From: Alphaproteobacteria bacterium | GTDB lineage: Bacteria; Pseudomonadota; Alphaproteobacteria; JAEULC01 | Assembly: GCA_020851015.1 (NCBI GenBank) | Contig: JADZDN010000278.1 | Coordinates: forward strand, 1-64,000 | Direction of reading: 5' to 3' | DNA: 64,000 bases | Shown: in pieces, positions 49,268-58,568 of the stretch | How the letters are laid out: each line of letters opens with the position of its first letter | How positions within the stretch are numbered: the stretch's first letter is position 1 | Made by a program: the position numbers and the translations under genes | The notes under the pieces: generated by a model | Told to the model about the DNA's origin: nothing | Databases searched by the model: none | What the model saw: only the letters and a program-made list of their open reading frames with translations

Positions 49268-49953
49268 ACTTCGAGATCGCCCTGATGTGGGAGAGCCTGC
49301 CCAAGATCGTCGAGGGCATGGGGTTGACGCTCGAACTTCTGTTCCTGTCCCTCGCGCTGGGTACGGCCCTGGCGGTGTGTCTGGTGCTGATGCGGATCAG
49401 CGGCATCGCGGTGCTCGAATGGCCAGCCTTCGCCTACATCTACATCTTTCGCGGCACACCGATGCTGGTCCAATTGTTCGTCGTCTACTACGGCGTGGCC
49501 CAGTTCGAGTTCATCCGCGAGAGTCCGCTTTGGGTTGTCCTGCGCGAGCCGTTCTGGTGCGCCATCATCACGCTATCCCTCAACGAGGCCGCGTATACCG
49601 CGGAAATCTTCCGCGGCGGCATCCAGGGCGTCGAGCGAGGGTTGCACGAGGCCGGGCGTGCGCTCGGATTGAAGCCGCACCAGCGGTTCCTCCACGTCAC
49701 GGCGCCGATCGCGATCCGCCTGTCCTTGCCGGCCTATGGCAACGAGATCATCAGCCTCCTGAAGGGCACGGCGCTTGTCAGCCTGATCACGATGCATGAC
49801 ATCACCGGAGTCGCACGCACGATCGTTGCCCACACCTTCGCGCCCTACGAAATCTTTGTCTCGGCAGCGATCGTCTATCTGTGCCTGACCTGGGTGGTGC
49901 AGCGCGGCATCCGCATCACCGAGCATCGCTTCGGCCGTTACGTCAGGGGATGA
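49264..49953 (+). CDS. ABC amino-acid permease, second subunit
   Basis: A 229-aa permease with [20 protein letters not shown], the EAA loop [20 protein letters not shown] and [20 protein letters not shown]. It forms the heterodimeric channel with the preceding subunit. The ATPase gene follows 8 nt later. Confidence 0.92.
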   Translation: MNFEIALMWESLPKIVEGMGLTLELLFLSLALGTALAVCLVLMRISGIAVLEWPAFAYIYIFRGTPMLVQLFVVYYGVAQFEFIRESPLWVVLREPFWCAIITLSLNEAAYTAEIFRGGIQGVERGLHEAGRALGLKPHQRFLHVTAPIAIRLSLPAYGNEIISLLKGTALVSLITMHDITGVARTIVAHTFAPYEIFVSAAIVYLCLTWVVQRGIRITEHRFGRYVRG

Positions 49954-49961
49954 GGACCAGC

Positions 49962-50714
49962 ATGCCAGCCTCTTCGGGCGAACCCATCATCGTTCTCGAC
50001 AAGGTGACAAAAGACTTCGGCGGCTTCCAGGCGCTCAAAGGCGTCAGCCTCGGCGTCGCGCGGGGCCAGAAGGTCGTGGTTTGCGGCCCGTCCGGCTCGG
50101 GCAAGTCGACCATGATCCGCTGCATCAACCGCCTGGAGGAGCACAACGGCGGGCGCATCGTCGTCGACGGCATCGAGCTGACCGCCGCAATCAAGAACAT
50201 CGACGCCGTGCGGCGCGAGGTCGGCATGGTGTTCCAGCAGTTCAACCTGTTTCCCCACCTGACCGCCGTCGAAAACCTGATGCTGGCCCCGCGCCTGGTG
50301 CGCAAGATGCCCCGCAAGGAGGCGCGCGCGCTGGCCATGCAGTACCTCGAACGCGTGCACATCCCCGAGCAAGCCGACAAGTACCCGGCCCAGCTCTCGG
50401 GCGGGCAGCAGCAGCGGGTCGCCATCGCCCGGTCGCTGTGCATGAAGCCGCAGATCATGCTGTTCGACGAGCCAACCTCGGCGCTCGATCCCGAGATGAT
50501 CGCCGAGGTGCTCGATGTCATGAGCGAGCTGGCGCAGGAAGGCATGACGATGATCGTCGTGACGCACGAGATGGGCTTCGCCCGCCAGGTCGCCGATATG
50601 GTGGTCTTCATGGACAAGGGCGAGATCGTCGAGCAGGCGCCGCCCGCCGCATTCTTTGCCCAGCCGCGGAATGAGCGCACCAAGGCGTTTCTCGGCCAGA
50701 TCCTCAAGCACTAG
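49962..50714 (+). CDS. ABC amino-acid ATPase (GlnQ/HisP type)
   Basis: A 250-aa ATPase. Walker [11 protein letters not shown]-loop QQFNLFPH, signature LSGGQQQR, Walker [13 protein letters not shown] and switch histidine in VVTHE are all present. I choose ATG 49962 because GAGGA precedes it by 6 nt; an ATG at 49950 overlaps the upstream stop. With 47681-49953 it makes a complete importer for a polar amino acid or related compound. Confidence 0.95.
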   Translation: MPASSGEPIIVLDKVTKDFGGFQALKGVSLGVARGQKVVVCGPSGSGKSTMIRCINRLEEHNGGRIVVDGIELTAAIKNIDAVRREVGMVFQQFNLFPHLTAVENLMLAPRLVRKMPRKEARALAMQYLERVHIPEQADKYPAQLSGGQQQRVAIARSLCMKPQIMLFDEPTSALDPEMIAEVLDVMSELAQEGMTMIVVTHEMGFARQVADMVVFMDKGEIVEQAPPAAFFAQPRNERTKAFLGQILKH

Positions 50715-50737
50715 CTATCGAAAGGAATACATCGGGA

Positions 50738-51550
50738 ATGCCTAGCACCGCTGTCCGGCTGCCCGCCGGCAAGATGCTCGACCGGCTTGTCGCGTTTGCC
50801 CAGGCCTTGGCCGACGAAAGCGGCGTGATCCTCTCCGCTGCAAATGCGCGCCGGCCGCTGGTGGAGCTGAAGCCCGACCGCAGCCCGGTGACCAAGATCG
50901 ACCGACGGATCGAAAGCCGCCTGCGGCGACTGATCCGCGCGCGCTTCCCCGGCCACGGCATTCTGGGCGAGGAAGCCGGAGGAGAGAACATCAATGCCGA
51001 CCTGCTCTGGGTCATCGACCCGATCGACGGCACCGCCCCTTTCGTAGCCGGCGTCCCGGTGTTCGGAACGTTGATTGCCCTGCTCTATCGCGGCGAGCCG
51101 ATTATCGGCGTTATCGATCACCCGATTACGGGCGACCGCTGGGTGGGCGCGCGCGGCCGGGCGACCCTGCGAAACGGCAGACGCTGCCGGACGCGACAGT
51201 GCAAGAGCATCAAGCAGGCCTTTATGTCGGCCAGCAATCCGGATTTCTTCAAGCCGGTCGATCGCCCAGCCCTCGAGGCCCTGCGGTCGCGCACGCAGTG
51301 GCGCATTTACGGGGGTAGCTGCTTCAGCTACGGGCTCCTGGCTTCGGGCCGCACCGACGTAGCGATCGATACCGGCCTCAGCATCCACGACTATGCCGCC
51401 TTCCGGCCGGTGATCGAGGGCGCCGGCGGCGTCGTGACCGACTGGGACGGCAAGCCCATCACGCTTCGAACCGGCCGCCGCATCCTGGCCGCGGGCAACG
51501 CGACGCTGCATCGGCGCGCCCTGGCGCTGGTTCGTCGCGCGATACGCTGA
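50738..51550 (+). CDS. Inositol monophosphatase / histidinol-phosphatase family protein
   Basis: A 270-aa Mg-dependent phosphatase. GEEAG, the metal-binding DPIDGT (D94, D97) and IHDYAAFRPVIEGAGGVVTD are the family motifs. The DYAA form resembles HisN-type histidinol-phosphatases (DY motif), so histidinol phosphate or a related sugar phosphate is possible. It is 23 nt behind the ABC ATPase gene and is probably in the same operon. Confidence 0.87.
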   Translation: MPSTAVRLPAGKMLDRLVAFAQALADESGVILSAANARRPLVELKPDRSPVTKIDRRIESRLRRLIRARFPGHGILGEEAGGENINADLLWVIDPIDGTAPFVAGVPVFGTLIALLYRGEPIIGVIDHPITGDRWVGARGRATLRNGRRCRTRQCKSIKQAFMSASNPDFFKPVDRPALEALRSRTQWRIYGGSCFSYGLLASGRTDVAIDTGLSIHDYAAFRPVIEGAGGVVTDWDGKPITLRTGRRILAAGNATLHRRALALVRRAIR

Positions 51551-51600
51551 GCATTGGGCGCCGATCCTTGGCATGGCGACAACAAAACCGGGTTCAACCT

Positions 51601-53307
51601 CTATAGTTTGCCATCGAAGCCAGTGATCGGTGGATAGGCGGCAGGGTCTACCACAACGTCAAGAAGCACCGGCGTCGGCGATTTCAGCGCATGGTCCAAC
51701 GCCGGGCCGATCGCCGCCGTGCTTTCGATCCGCATACCCTCGCAGCCACAGGCGCGGGCTATCGCGGCGTGATCGACCGGCGCGAAGTCGCAAGCGGCGC
51801 TATGGGCACCGTATACGATCTGCTCGTGGTCGCGCTGGTAGCCCAGCACTTGGTTGTTCAGCACGATGACCGTCAGCGCCAGGCCAAGGCGGCGAGCGGT
51901 TTCCAGTTCCGACCAAGCGTGGGCGAAGGCGCCGTCGCCGGCAATGGCGACTACCGGCCGATCGGGCGCGGCAAGCTTGGCGCCAATCGCCAGCGGCAGT
52001 CCCCAGCCCAGGCCGGCCAGGCCGCGGGGCGAAAGGAACCGCGCGCCGGCTTTGCGGGCGGTCAGGTTGTTCGCGGCCCAGACCGAGGCATAGCTCGCAT
52101 CCGCGACCACGATGGTCTCGGGCGTCAAACGCCGGTCGAGTTCCGCCATCAGCCGCTCGGGGCGCAGGCGGTCCGACGAGCCGGTCTCGGCACGGTCGGC
52201 CGCGCGTCCCTCGGCAATGCGCCGCTCGAGGACGCTGCGGGCTGCACGGCGTTTGCCCAGGCCCATGCGCTCCATGGCGTCGCGCAGCGCGTCGACCGTC
52301 GCCCGCGCGTCGCCGGCCAGGCGCAGCGCCTCGTAGTTCCGCCCGATCTCCTGGCCATCGATGTCGATATGAATGTAGCGCGCCTTGGGCGGATAGAGAC
52401 GCCAGCTATCGGTACCGTTCTGGTTGGTGCGGTTGCCGATCAGCAGGACCACATCTGCCTGTTCGATCAGCGGCCGCTGGCGCCGCGATGTGCTGCCGCG
52501 GCCGAGATAGTAGGACATGGGGCCGAGCGACAGGGGATGCGACTCGTCGACGGCGCCCTTGCCCATCGTGGTCGTCGCGACCGGCAGGCAGGCGACCTCC
52601 TGCAACCGCGCCAGAGCCTCGCAGGCGCGCGAAAGATGAACGCCGCCACCGGCGATGACGACGGGGGCCTCGGCCTCGATCAGCAACTTCGCGGCTGCGG
52701 CGACCGCTTGCTGACCGGCCACCGGCCGGTCGAGCGGATAGGTGCCGCAATTCGCGCCGCGCGGGCGCTGCGCCGCCGCCGGGTTCTCGAACAACTCGAT
52801 CGGCGCCAGCAGCACGACGGGGCCCGGCCGGCCGCTGGTCGCGGTCGTGACCGCCATGTCGACGTAGTCGGCGATGCGTCCGGGATGGTCGATTCGCCGC
52901 ACCCATTTCGCGCACCCGGCAAAAAGCGCGATCTGGTCGATTTCCGAGGCGGCGTTGCGGTCGGCGACGCTGCGATCGACATCCTGCACCAGCGCCAGGA
53001 CCGGGACCGATGCTTTCAGGGCCTCGGCCAGGCCAGGGACGAGCAACGCCGCGGCAGGCCCGTGCATCGCCGTCACGACGCCGATCTGCCCGGCGACGCG
53101 GGCATATCCGTCGGCCATCATCGCGCCGGAGGATTCGGTGCGATAGCCCGCTTGGCCGATACCGAAGCGCGGTGCGACGAGATAGAAGGCGGAAGGAATG
53201 GACTGACCGAAGGCGACCTTGACGCCGTGGCGTGCGAGCGCGGCAGCAAAGACGGCCGCCCCGCAGCCCATCAGTTCGTCGACGCAGGAATTTGAGCGGT
53301 TTGGCAT
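51601..53307 (-). CDS. ThDP-dependent acetolactate-synthase-like enzyme
   Basis: A 568-aa enzyme of the ALS/POX family. The cofactor-activating glutamate is E58 in YRTESSGAMMADGYAR; the C-terminal cofactor site reads IAGDGAFAHAWSELE ... VIVLNNQ. The N-terminal, central and C-terminal domains (PYR, TH3, PP) are all recognisable. It is not Xsc and not clearly a biosynthetic AHAS; it may be a 2-oxoacid decarboxylase or carboligase of the catabolic cluster. ATG 53307 is the start. It lies 185 nt downstream of the LacI gene on the same strand. Confidence 0.87.
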   Translation of the reverse strand: MPNRSNSCVDELMGCGAAVFAAALARHGVKVAFGQSIPSAFYLVAPRFGIGQAGYRTESSGAMMADGYARVAGQIGVVTAMHGPAAALLVPGLAEALKASVPVLALVQDVDRSVADRNAASEIDQIALFAGCAKWVRRIDHPGRIADYVDMAVTTATSGRPGPVVLLAPIELFENPAAAQRPRGANCGTYPLDRPVAGQQAVAAAAKLLIEAEAPVVIAGGGVHLSRACEALARLQEVACLPVATTTMGKGAVDESHPLSLGPMSYYLGRGSTSRRQRPLIEQADVVLLIGNRTNQNGTDSWRLYPPKARYIHIDIDGQEIGRNYEALRLAGDARATVDALRDAMERMGLGKRRAARSVLERRIAEGRAADRAETGSSDRLRPERLMAELDRRLTPETIVVADASYASVWAANNLTARKAGARFLSPRGLAGLGWGLPLAIGAKLAAPDRPVVAIAGDGAFAHAWSELETARRLGLALTVIVLNNQVLGYQRDHEQIVYGAHSAACDFAPVDHAAIARACGCEGMRIESTAAIGPALDHALKSPTPVLLDVVVDPAAYPPITGFDGKL

Positions 53308-53492
53308 GGATCGGACCACCTGAAGTTGCGATCGGAAGCGGAGGAGCGCCCGCCCTGCTGTACCCAGAACACCTCGTTCCGGCACAGCTTGGCAATGCCA
53401 TTCGCGGTCGTGTCAAGCGGGCGCTCGGCCCTTAGCCGCCGTTGCGGCCGGCGAACCGGGCATTGCTGGCGCGCTGCATGGTTCCGGGCGTC

Positions 53493-54599
53493 TCACTTCC
53501 CCTTGATGGTACGGGCCGCGGCAGTCGACGACCGGACAATGACCTTTGTACGCAACGTTGTCGTAACCGAACGTGAGGTCTCGTGTCCCTCGATCCTGTT
53601 CACAAGCAGGCGCGCCGCGGCGCGACCCATTTCATAGCGTGGCTTTCGCACGGTGCTCAGCGGGGGCTCCATGATGGACGCGAACGAGTCGTCATCGAAA
53701 CTCATGAGCGACAGGTCCCCCGGGACCGAACGTCCCCGGCCTCGCAGTGAACGCATCGCGCCAAGCGAAAGAATGTCCACGGCGGAGAAAATTGCCGTAA
53801 ATTCGACGTTCGCCTGGAAAAGCTTTTCCATGCCTTCAAACCCGGCCTGTTCGGAGATCGACGGTACCGAGACGATCAATCTGCTCGCGACGCGGATACC
53901 TGCGTCTTTCAGGGCCCTTTCATATCCCCGCCGACGTCGCGTGGTATTGAAGTTGTCGGACGGCCCGGCAAGATGTGCGATCGCACGATGCCCTTTGGCG
54001 ATCAAATGCTGGGTTGCGGCGTAGGCGCCTTCTTCGTCGTCCGCCACGACGAAATCGGCTTCGACGCCATCGATGATGCGATTCACGATCACGACCGGAT
54101 GGGAGAAATGCACCTTCGGAACCGCCAGATCGCCGCTGCGCAACAGAAGCAGCACCGCTCCGTCCGCCCGGAAGAGCTTGAACACGTCGAAGACCGTATG
54201 CCCTTGTGCATCCAGCTGTCGCTCGGAAACGACCGTCAGCGTGTAGCCGTGCTGCGAACTCTCGTCGGCCAGTCCTTCCAGCACTTCCATCTGGTAAAGG
54301 CTGGGGAAGCGTCCCGATGTATTCGGCACGACATAGACGAGGGAGTGCGTGCGCCCGGCGGTGAGCGCCGCCGCGGCCGAGTTGCGGACATAGCCCACGC
54401 GGCGGGCCTCCGCCTTTATCTGCTGCTTTGTCTGCGCTGTCATGCCGGGCTGGTCGCGCAACGCACGCGACACCGTCGTGGCGGAAACACGCAACTTCTG
54501 GGCAATATCGACAATGGTTGCACGGTTGGCGGCATGCATGGAGCCACCGAGGCGCGACCGGGACTGCTCCCGTTTCCCTGTCGAAGATTTGCGAGCCAC
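53493..54599 (-). CDS. LacI-family transcriptional repressor
   Basis: About 368 aa. The N-terminal HTH reads ATIVDIAQKLRVSATTVSRA and the hinge follows with VGYVRNSAAAALTAGRT. The periplasmic-binding-like domain includes VVIVNRIIDGVEADFVVADD and SLMSFDDDSFASIMEPPLST. I prefer the GTG at 54599, placed behind AGGAG, over ATG 54620. It is divergent from the TRAP operon and likely responds to its substrate. The AACGTTAA sites are candidate operators. Confidence 0.9.
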   Translation of the reverse strand: MARKSSTGKREQSRSRLGGSMHAANRATIVDIAQKLRVSATTVSRALRDQPGMTAQTKQQIKAEARRVGYVRNSAAAALTAGRTHSLVYVVPNTSGRFPSLYQMEVLEGLADESSQHGYTLTVVSERQLDAQGHTVFDVFKLFRADGAVLLLLRSGDLAVPKVHFSHPVVIVNRIIDGVEADFVVADDEEGAYAATQHLIAKGHRAIAHLAGPSDNFNTTRRRRGYERALKDAGIRVASRLIVSVPSISEQAGFEGMEKLFQANVEFTAIFSAVDILSLGAMRSLRGRGRSVPGDLSLMSFDDDSFASIMEPPLSTVRKPRYEMGRAAARLLVNRIEGHETSRSVTTTLRTKVIVRSSTAAARTIKGK

Positions 54600-54816
54600 C
54601 ACTGTCTCCTGTCCCCTCATGCGCTTCGCAACGCGCGATTCGGTATCTCATTGCGATTTGACGACTCGAAACAAGCCGCATGCACGTATCGCCGATTTAA
54701 GCGGCGCACCGGACAATACATGCATCGGGCAGCAGGCGGCATCCTATGATTGCAATCTTCCTTCGTCTTCCCGCGTGAAGCCTCCTTGCTTCATTTCCCG
54801 TCCAAACCGTGCTAGT

Positions 54817-54826
54817 TTAACGTTAA
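54817..54826. promoter_or_regulatory. Candidate LacI-family operator upstream of the TRAP operon
   Basis: TTAACGTTAA is a perfect 10-bp palindrome with the CG centre typical of LacI-family operators. It lies 57 nt before the dctP start and shares the core AACGTTAA with the site at 58539. Confidence 0.5.
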
Positions 54827-54882
54827 TGTCGTGCGCATAGAAGGTTGGCATCGCGCACGGCGTGGGTAAGGGAGGGGGCGCT

Positions 54883-55893
54883 ATGTTTTGCGGTCGACGT
54901 TCCACACTGGCCCTGTGCGGGGCCTTCGCGGCGATGATGGTTTCGTTCATGGGCGCCGGCGACGCGGCGGCCCAGAAGATCATCCGGCTGGGCCATTCCG
55001 AAGGCGCCGACGCGCCGCATGGCCAGACGATGCAGATTTTCAAGCGGTTGGTGGAATCCGGGACCAACCGAAGCATCCAGGTCCAGATTTTCGTCTCGCT
55101 GCAGCTCGGTCCGGTCGTCGAGGAGCTCGAGAACGTCAAGCAGGGGACGCAGGAGATGTTCATCTCCACCCCCGCCTGGTTCAGCCGCTTCTACAACCAG
55201 GTCGACGTGCTGTCGTTGCCCTATCTGGTCACCGACTGGGACCAGGCGGAGCGGATGATGCAGTCCGATGCGGTGCGCAAGATCGCTGCCGACGCGGAAG
55301 CCGCCTCCGGCATCAAGATCCTGGGGGTCATCCCGGTCGGCTTCCGCAATGCCGCCACGCGCGTGCGGCCCATCACGAAGGTGGAGGACTTCGCCGGGCT
55401 GAAAATCCGCGTGCAGAATTCCCCCGTCTATATCGGTGCGTTCCGCGCGCTGAAAGCGAACCCGGTGGCGATGGATGCTGGCGAGCAGTTCCAGGCAGTG
55501 CAAAGCGGCGTGATCGACGGGCTGGAATCCACCTTCCCCATCATCCTGTCGGCCAAGTACAACCAGGTCGCGCCGTTCATTTCCGAGACGCGGCACAACT
55601 TCGATGTCTTCCTCGTCTACCTGAACCAGAAGTTCTTCAATGGCCTGACGCCGGAAGAGCAGCGCGTCGTCACCAGCGCGATGCGCGCGGCCGAGATCGC
55701 CAGCGTGGTGATCACCCGCAATGCCGAGTCCCAGGCCCAGCGGGCGCTGGTCGCGGCCGGCTCGAAGCTCAATGACGTCTCGAAGGAAACGATGACGGCC
55801 ATGCAGGCGGCCGTGAAGCCGCTCTATGATGAAATGGGTCCGAAGTTCGAGCCCAACCTGACCGCCTTGCGCAAGGCCATCGCCGCCAAATAG
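54883..55893 (+). CDS. TRAP transporter substrate-binding protein (DctP family)
   Basis: A 336-aa DctP protein: signal peptide (LALCGAFAAMMVSFMGAGDA), then IIRLGHSEGADAPHGQTMQI, IQVQIFVSLQLGPVVEELEN, KIRVQNSPVYIGAFRALKAN with the carboxylate-binding arginine, and VIDGLESTFP. Ligands are usually organic acids. ATG 54883 has GGAGGG in front; GTG 54862 is less likely. Confidence 0.93.
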   Translation: MFCGRRSTLALCGAFAAMMVSFMGAGDAAAQKIIRLGHSEGADAPHGQTMQIFKRLVESGTNRSIQVQIFVSLQLGPVVEELENVKQGTQEMFISTPAWFSRFYNQVDVLSLPYLVTDWDQAERMMQSDAVRKIAADAEAASGIKILGVIPVGFRNAATRVRPITKVEDFAGLKIRVQNSPVYIGAFRALKANPVAMDAGEQFQAVQSGVIDGLESTFPIILSAKYNQVAPFISETRHNFDVFLVYLNQKFFNGLTPEEQRVVTSAMRAAEIASVVITRNAESQAQRALVAAGSKLNDVSKETMTAMQAAVKPLYDEMGPKFEPNLTALRKAIAAK

Positions 55894-55910
55894 GGTAGAT
55901 TCATGGTCTG

Positions 55911-55944
55911 ATCCCGCCCCGGTCGCCCGCGGCCGGGGCGGGAT
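55911..55944 (+). terminator. Intercistronic hairpin between dctP and dctQ genes
   Basis: ATCCCGCCCCGG and CCGGGGCGGGAT form a perfect 12-bp stem with a 10-nt loop, 17 nt past the dctP stop. No T run. Likely stabilises the binding-protein mRNA or attenuates transcription into the permease genes. Confidence 0.55.
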
Positions 55945-56001
55945 GGCCACTTGCCCGGGTGGCCCATGTCGAGTCGGGCTCCGCAATTCGAGGGGGATCT
56001 G

Positions 56002-56508
56002 ATGCGGGCATGGAAGGCCATCGACGCTGTTATCGTCCGCAGCACGGAATTCGCCTCGGTCGCGATCGGCCTTATCCTCCTCACATTCCTAAGCCTCGGT
56101 ATCGTCGGGCGTTACATCACCGGGTTCTCGGTATCGTTCGTCGAATCGGCGTCGCGGCTGCTCCTGGTTTGGTTCTTCCTGCTGGGTTGCGGACTGGCGT
56201 TGCGCGTCAAGGCGCATGTCGGCATGGACATGCTTCAACGCAAGCTGTCCCCACCGGCGGCCAAGGCCGTGATCTACCTCGCGCATATCGGGTCGCTTGT
56301 TTTCTACGCCATGGTGCTGGCCGGGACGCAGCAGGCGTTGGACATTTCCGCCAGTACGACGGAGCCGTCCCTCGGCATCAGCGGCCTCTGGGGCATGATT
56401 TCGGTACCGATCGGTTTCGCGCTGTTGGTGTATCACCAAGTCTACCTGATGATCGATGACTGGTTGCGACCGGACGCTGCGCCCGAGCAGCAGCAGCTGA
56501 CGGAATAA
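56002..56508 (+). CDS. TRAP transporter small permease (DctQ family)
   Basis: A 168-aa membrane protein with four helices, e.g. FASVAIGLILLTFLSLGIVG and ASRLLLVWFFLLGCGLALRV followed by KAHVGMDML, the usual DctQ motif. ATG 56002 follows AGGGGG. The gene stops 4 nt before the large permease gene. Confidence 0.9.
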   Translation: MRAWKAIDAVIVRSTEFASVAIGLILLTFLSLGIVGRYITGFSVSFVESASRLLLVWFFLLGCGLALRVKAHVGMDMLQRKLSPPAAKAVIYLAHIGSLVFYAMVLAGTQQALDISASTTEPSLGISGLWGMISVPIGFALLVYHQVYLMIDDWLRPDAAPEQQQLTE

Positions 56509-56512
56509 ACCG

Positions 56513-57796
56513 ATGCTGACCGTCGTCACACTCGTCTTCACCGCCGGGTTCCTGGTCGGCGTGCCGATCGCATTCTGCTTTGGACTGGCGGGCGGCGCCT
56601 ACATCCTGTTCTGGGAAGGGCTGCCCGCCGGGCTTCTGGTCCGCCGCATGTACTATGCGCTGGACAGCTTCCCCCTGCTGGCCGTCCCGCTGTTTATCAT
56701 GGTCGGTGATCTGAGCGAGCGCGCCGGGTTGATTCCGCGCCTGGTCGCATGGCTCAAGATCCTCGTCGGGTGGATGCGTGGCGGCATCGCCTACATGAAC
56801 GTGATTTCGATGACGATTTTCTCGGGCATCAGCGGTACGGCGATCGCCGACCTTGCGAGCCTGGGGCGGATTACGCTTGGCATGATGGAAAAGGCCGGCT
56901 ACGAGCGCGGGTTCAGTTGCGCGCTGACCGCCGCCACCTCGATGCTCGGGCCGATCATCCCGCCCAGCGTGGCCTTCATCATCTACGCGCTGGCGGTCGG
57001 CAATATTTCGATTGTCGGCATGTTCCTTGCCGGCGCCGTGCCTGGCCTCGTCATGGCTTTGGCGCTGCTTGCGTGGGCCTGGTACAAGACCCGGAACGAT
57101 ACCCGGATCGAAATCTATCCCCGTCCGAGGATGCGTGAACTCGGCGCCAGCACGATCCAGGTGCTGCCGATCCTGGTTCTGCCGCTGATCATCATCGTCG
57201 GCATCACCGGCGGCGTTGTCACGGTCACGGAATCGGCGGCGATTGCCGTGCTCTACGTGCTGTCCATCGGCCTCCTGTTCACGCGTGAACTCCGGTTGCG
57301 CGACGTCTATCGCTCGACTCTCTACGCAGCGACCACCAGTGCAGTCCTCGGCATGCTGATGGGCACCGGCGCGATCATCTCGTGGATCCTCACGCGCAAC
57401 CAGGCAACGGCCCAATTGGCCGATTTCGTTGCCTCGATTTCGAGTGACCCGATCGTCTACATGCTGATCGCGTTCGCGGCGCTCACCATCATCGGCACGG
57501 TCATGGAGGCCACCCCCATGATCATCGCCCTGGCGCCGCTGATGGCGCCCGTCGCGGCCAAACTTGGCATCCCCGATATCCAGTTCGGTCTCGTGTTCTG
57601 CATGACCGTTCTGGTCGGCATGATCACACCGCCGGTAGGCTTGATCCTTTTCCTGACCTGTACCATTGGCAATATATCGCTGGAGCGCCTGTCCTGGACG
57701 ATCCTGCCGTTCTGCATCCTCGAATCCCTCGTAATCCTGGCGGTCATCCTGTATCCGCCCCTGACCCTTTGGTTGCCACGCACGTTGGGGTTCTAA
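56513..57796 (+). CDS. TRAP transporter large permease (DctM family)
   Basis: A 427-aa permease with about twelve helices. The family motifs AVPLFIMVGDLSERAGLIPR, ISMTIFSGISGTAIADLASL, GPIIPPSVAFIIYAL and FCMTVLVGMITPPVGLILFL are all present. Completes the TRAP system with the DctP and DctQ proteins. Confidence 0.95.
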   Translation: MLTVVTLVFTAGFLVGVPIAFCFGLAGGAYILFWEGLPAGLLVRRMYYALDSFPLLAVPLFIMVGDLSERAGLIPRLVAWLKILVGWMRGGIAYMNVISMTIFSGISGTAIADLASLGRITLGMMEKAGYERGFSCALTAATSMLGPIIPPSVAFIIYALAVGNISIVGMFLAGAVPGLVMALALLAWAWYKTRNDTRIEIYPRPRMRELGASTIQVLPILVLPLIIIVGITGGVVTVTESAAIAVLYVLSIGLLFTRELRLRDVYRSTLYAATTSAVLGMLMGTGAIISWILTRNQATAQLADFVASISSDPIVYMLIAFAALTIIGTVMEATPMIIALAPLMAPVAAKLGIPDIQFGLVFCMTVLVGMITPPVGLILFLTCTIGNISLERLSWTILPFCILESLVILAVILYPPLTLWLPRTLGF

Positions 57797-57815
57797 CTGT
57801 CTGGAGTATCGCAAG

Positions 57816-58484
57816 ATGATCCGGGGAAGCATCAAGCGGCCAACCGCCGCCATTGTGGCCCGCCTCAAGCGCTTCGGGACGGGCACGATCAGCAATGTTT
57901 TCGACAAGCTGGGCTTGGCCGGCGTGATCCGCGGCATCAAGGCGGTAGGGCCGGGCATGCGCTTCTGCGGGCCAGCCTTCACCGTAATGGAGGTCACGGG
58001 CGAGTACGGCCGCTACGGCCCCGAGGAACTGCCCCTGGGAGAATTGATCGACGCGGCGCACCGCGGCGACGTGATCGCCGTAGACAATTCCGGACATCCG
58101 GTTTCGACCTGGGGCGGCGTCGCTTCCTATGCCGCCGCGCGCAAGCGTATTGGCGGACTCCTTGTGGACGGCGGCGTGCGCGACATCGACCAGGTCAGCA
58201 AATTGCGTTTTCCGATTTTCGCCCGCCATGTGGTGCCGGTTACGGGCAAAGGTCGCATCAAGGTGCTCTCGATAAACCAGCCGGTGCGGATCGACGGGAC
58301 CCTGGTTCGGCCCGGAGACATTCTCGTCGGCGACGCATCGGGGGCGGTCGTCGTTCCGGCCGAGCGGGCGGCCGAAATCGCGGCCCTTGCAGCCGCTCAG
58401 GATGCCGCGGACCGTCGGATCATGCGCAACGTCCGACGCGGATTCTCGTTCGCGGAAGCATCGCGCCGGGCGGGCGTGCGCTAG
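57816..58484 (+). CDS. RraA family protein (aldolase/regulator-like)
   Basis: A 222-aa protein of the RraA / 4-hydroxy-4-methyl-2-oxoglutarate aldolase family. GGVASYAAARKRIGGLLVDG is followed by GVRDIDQ, which carries the family's arginine and aspartate; VRPGDILVGDASGAVVVPAE is the second conserved part. In catabolic operons such proteins cleave pyruvate or oxaloacetate from 4-hydroxy-2-oxoacids. It is 19 nt behind the TRAP permease and probably in the same operon. Confidence 0.9.
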   Translation: MIRGSIKRPTAAIVARLKRFGTGTISNVFDKLGLAGVIRGIKAVGPGMRFCGPAFTVMEVTGEYGRYGPEELPLGELIDAAHRGDVIAVDNSGHPVSTWGGVASYAAARKRIGGLLVDGGVRDIDQVSKLRFPIFARHVVPVTGKGRIKVLSINQPVRIDGTLVRPGDILVGDASGAVVVPAERAAEIAALAAAQDAADRRIMRNVRRGFSFAEASRRAGVR

Positions 58485-58538
58485 CTATCCGACTGCCTTG
58501 ACGCGGCCGCTCGCGGTCTGGCAATCTGATTTTACGCA

Positions 58539-58546
58539 AACGTTAA
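58539..58546. promoter_or_regulatory. Second candidate LacI-family operator
   Basis: AACGTTAA within GCAAACGTTAAACTTGC, 22 nt before the RidA-like start. Same core as the site at 54819-54826. The surrounding palindrome is imperfect. Confidence 0.38.
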
Positions 58547-58568
58547 ACTTGCGCATGGCGGGGGACCG

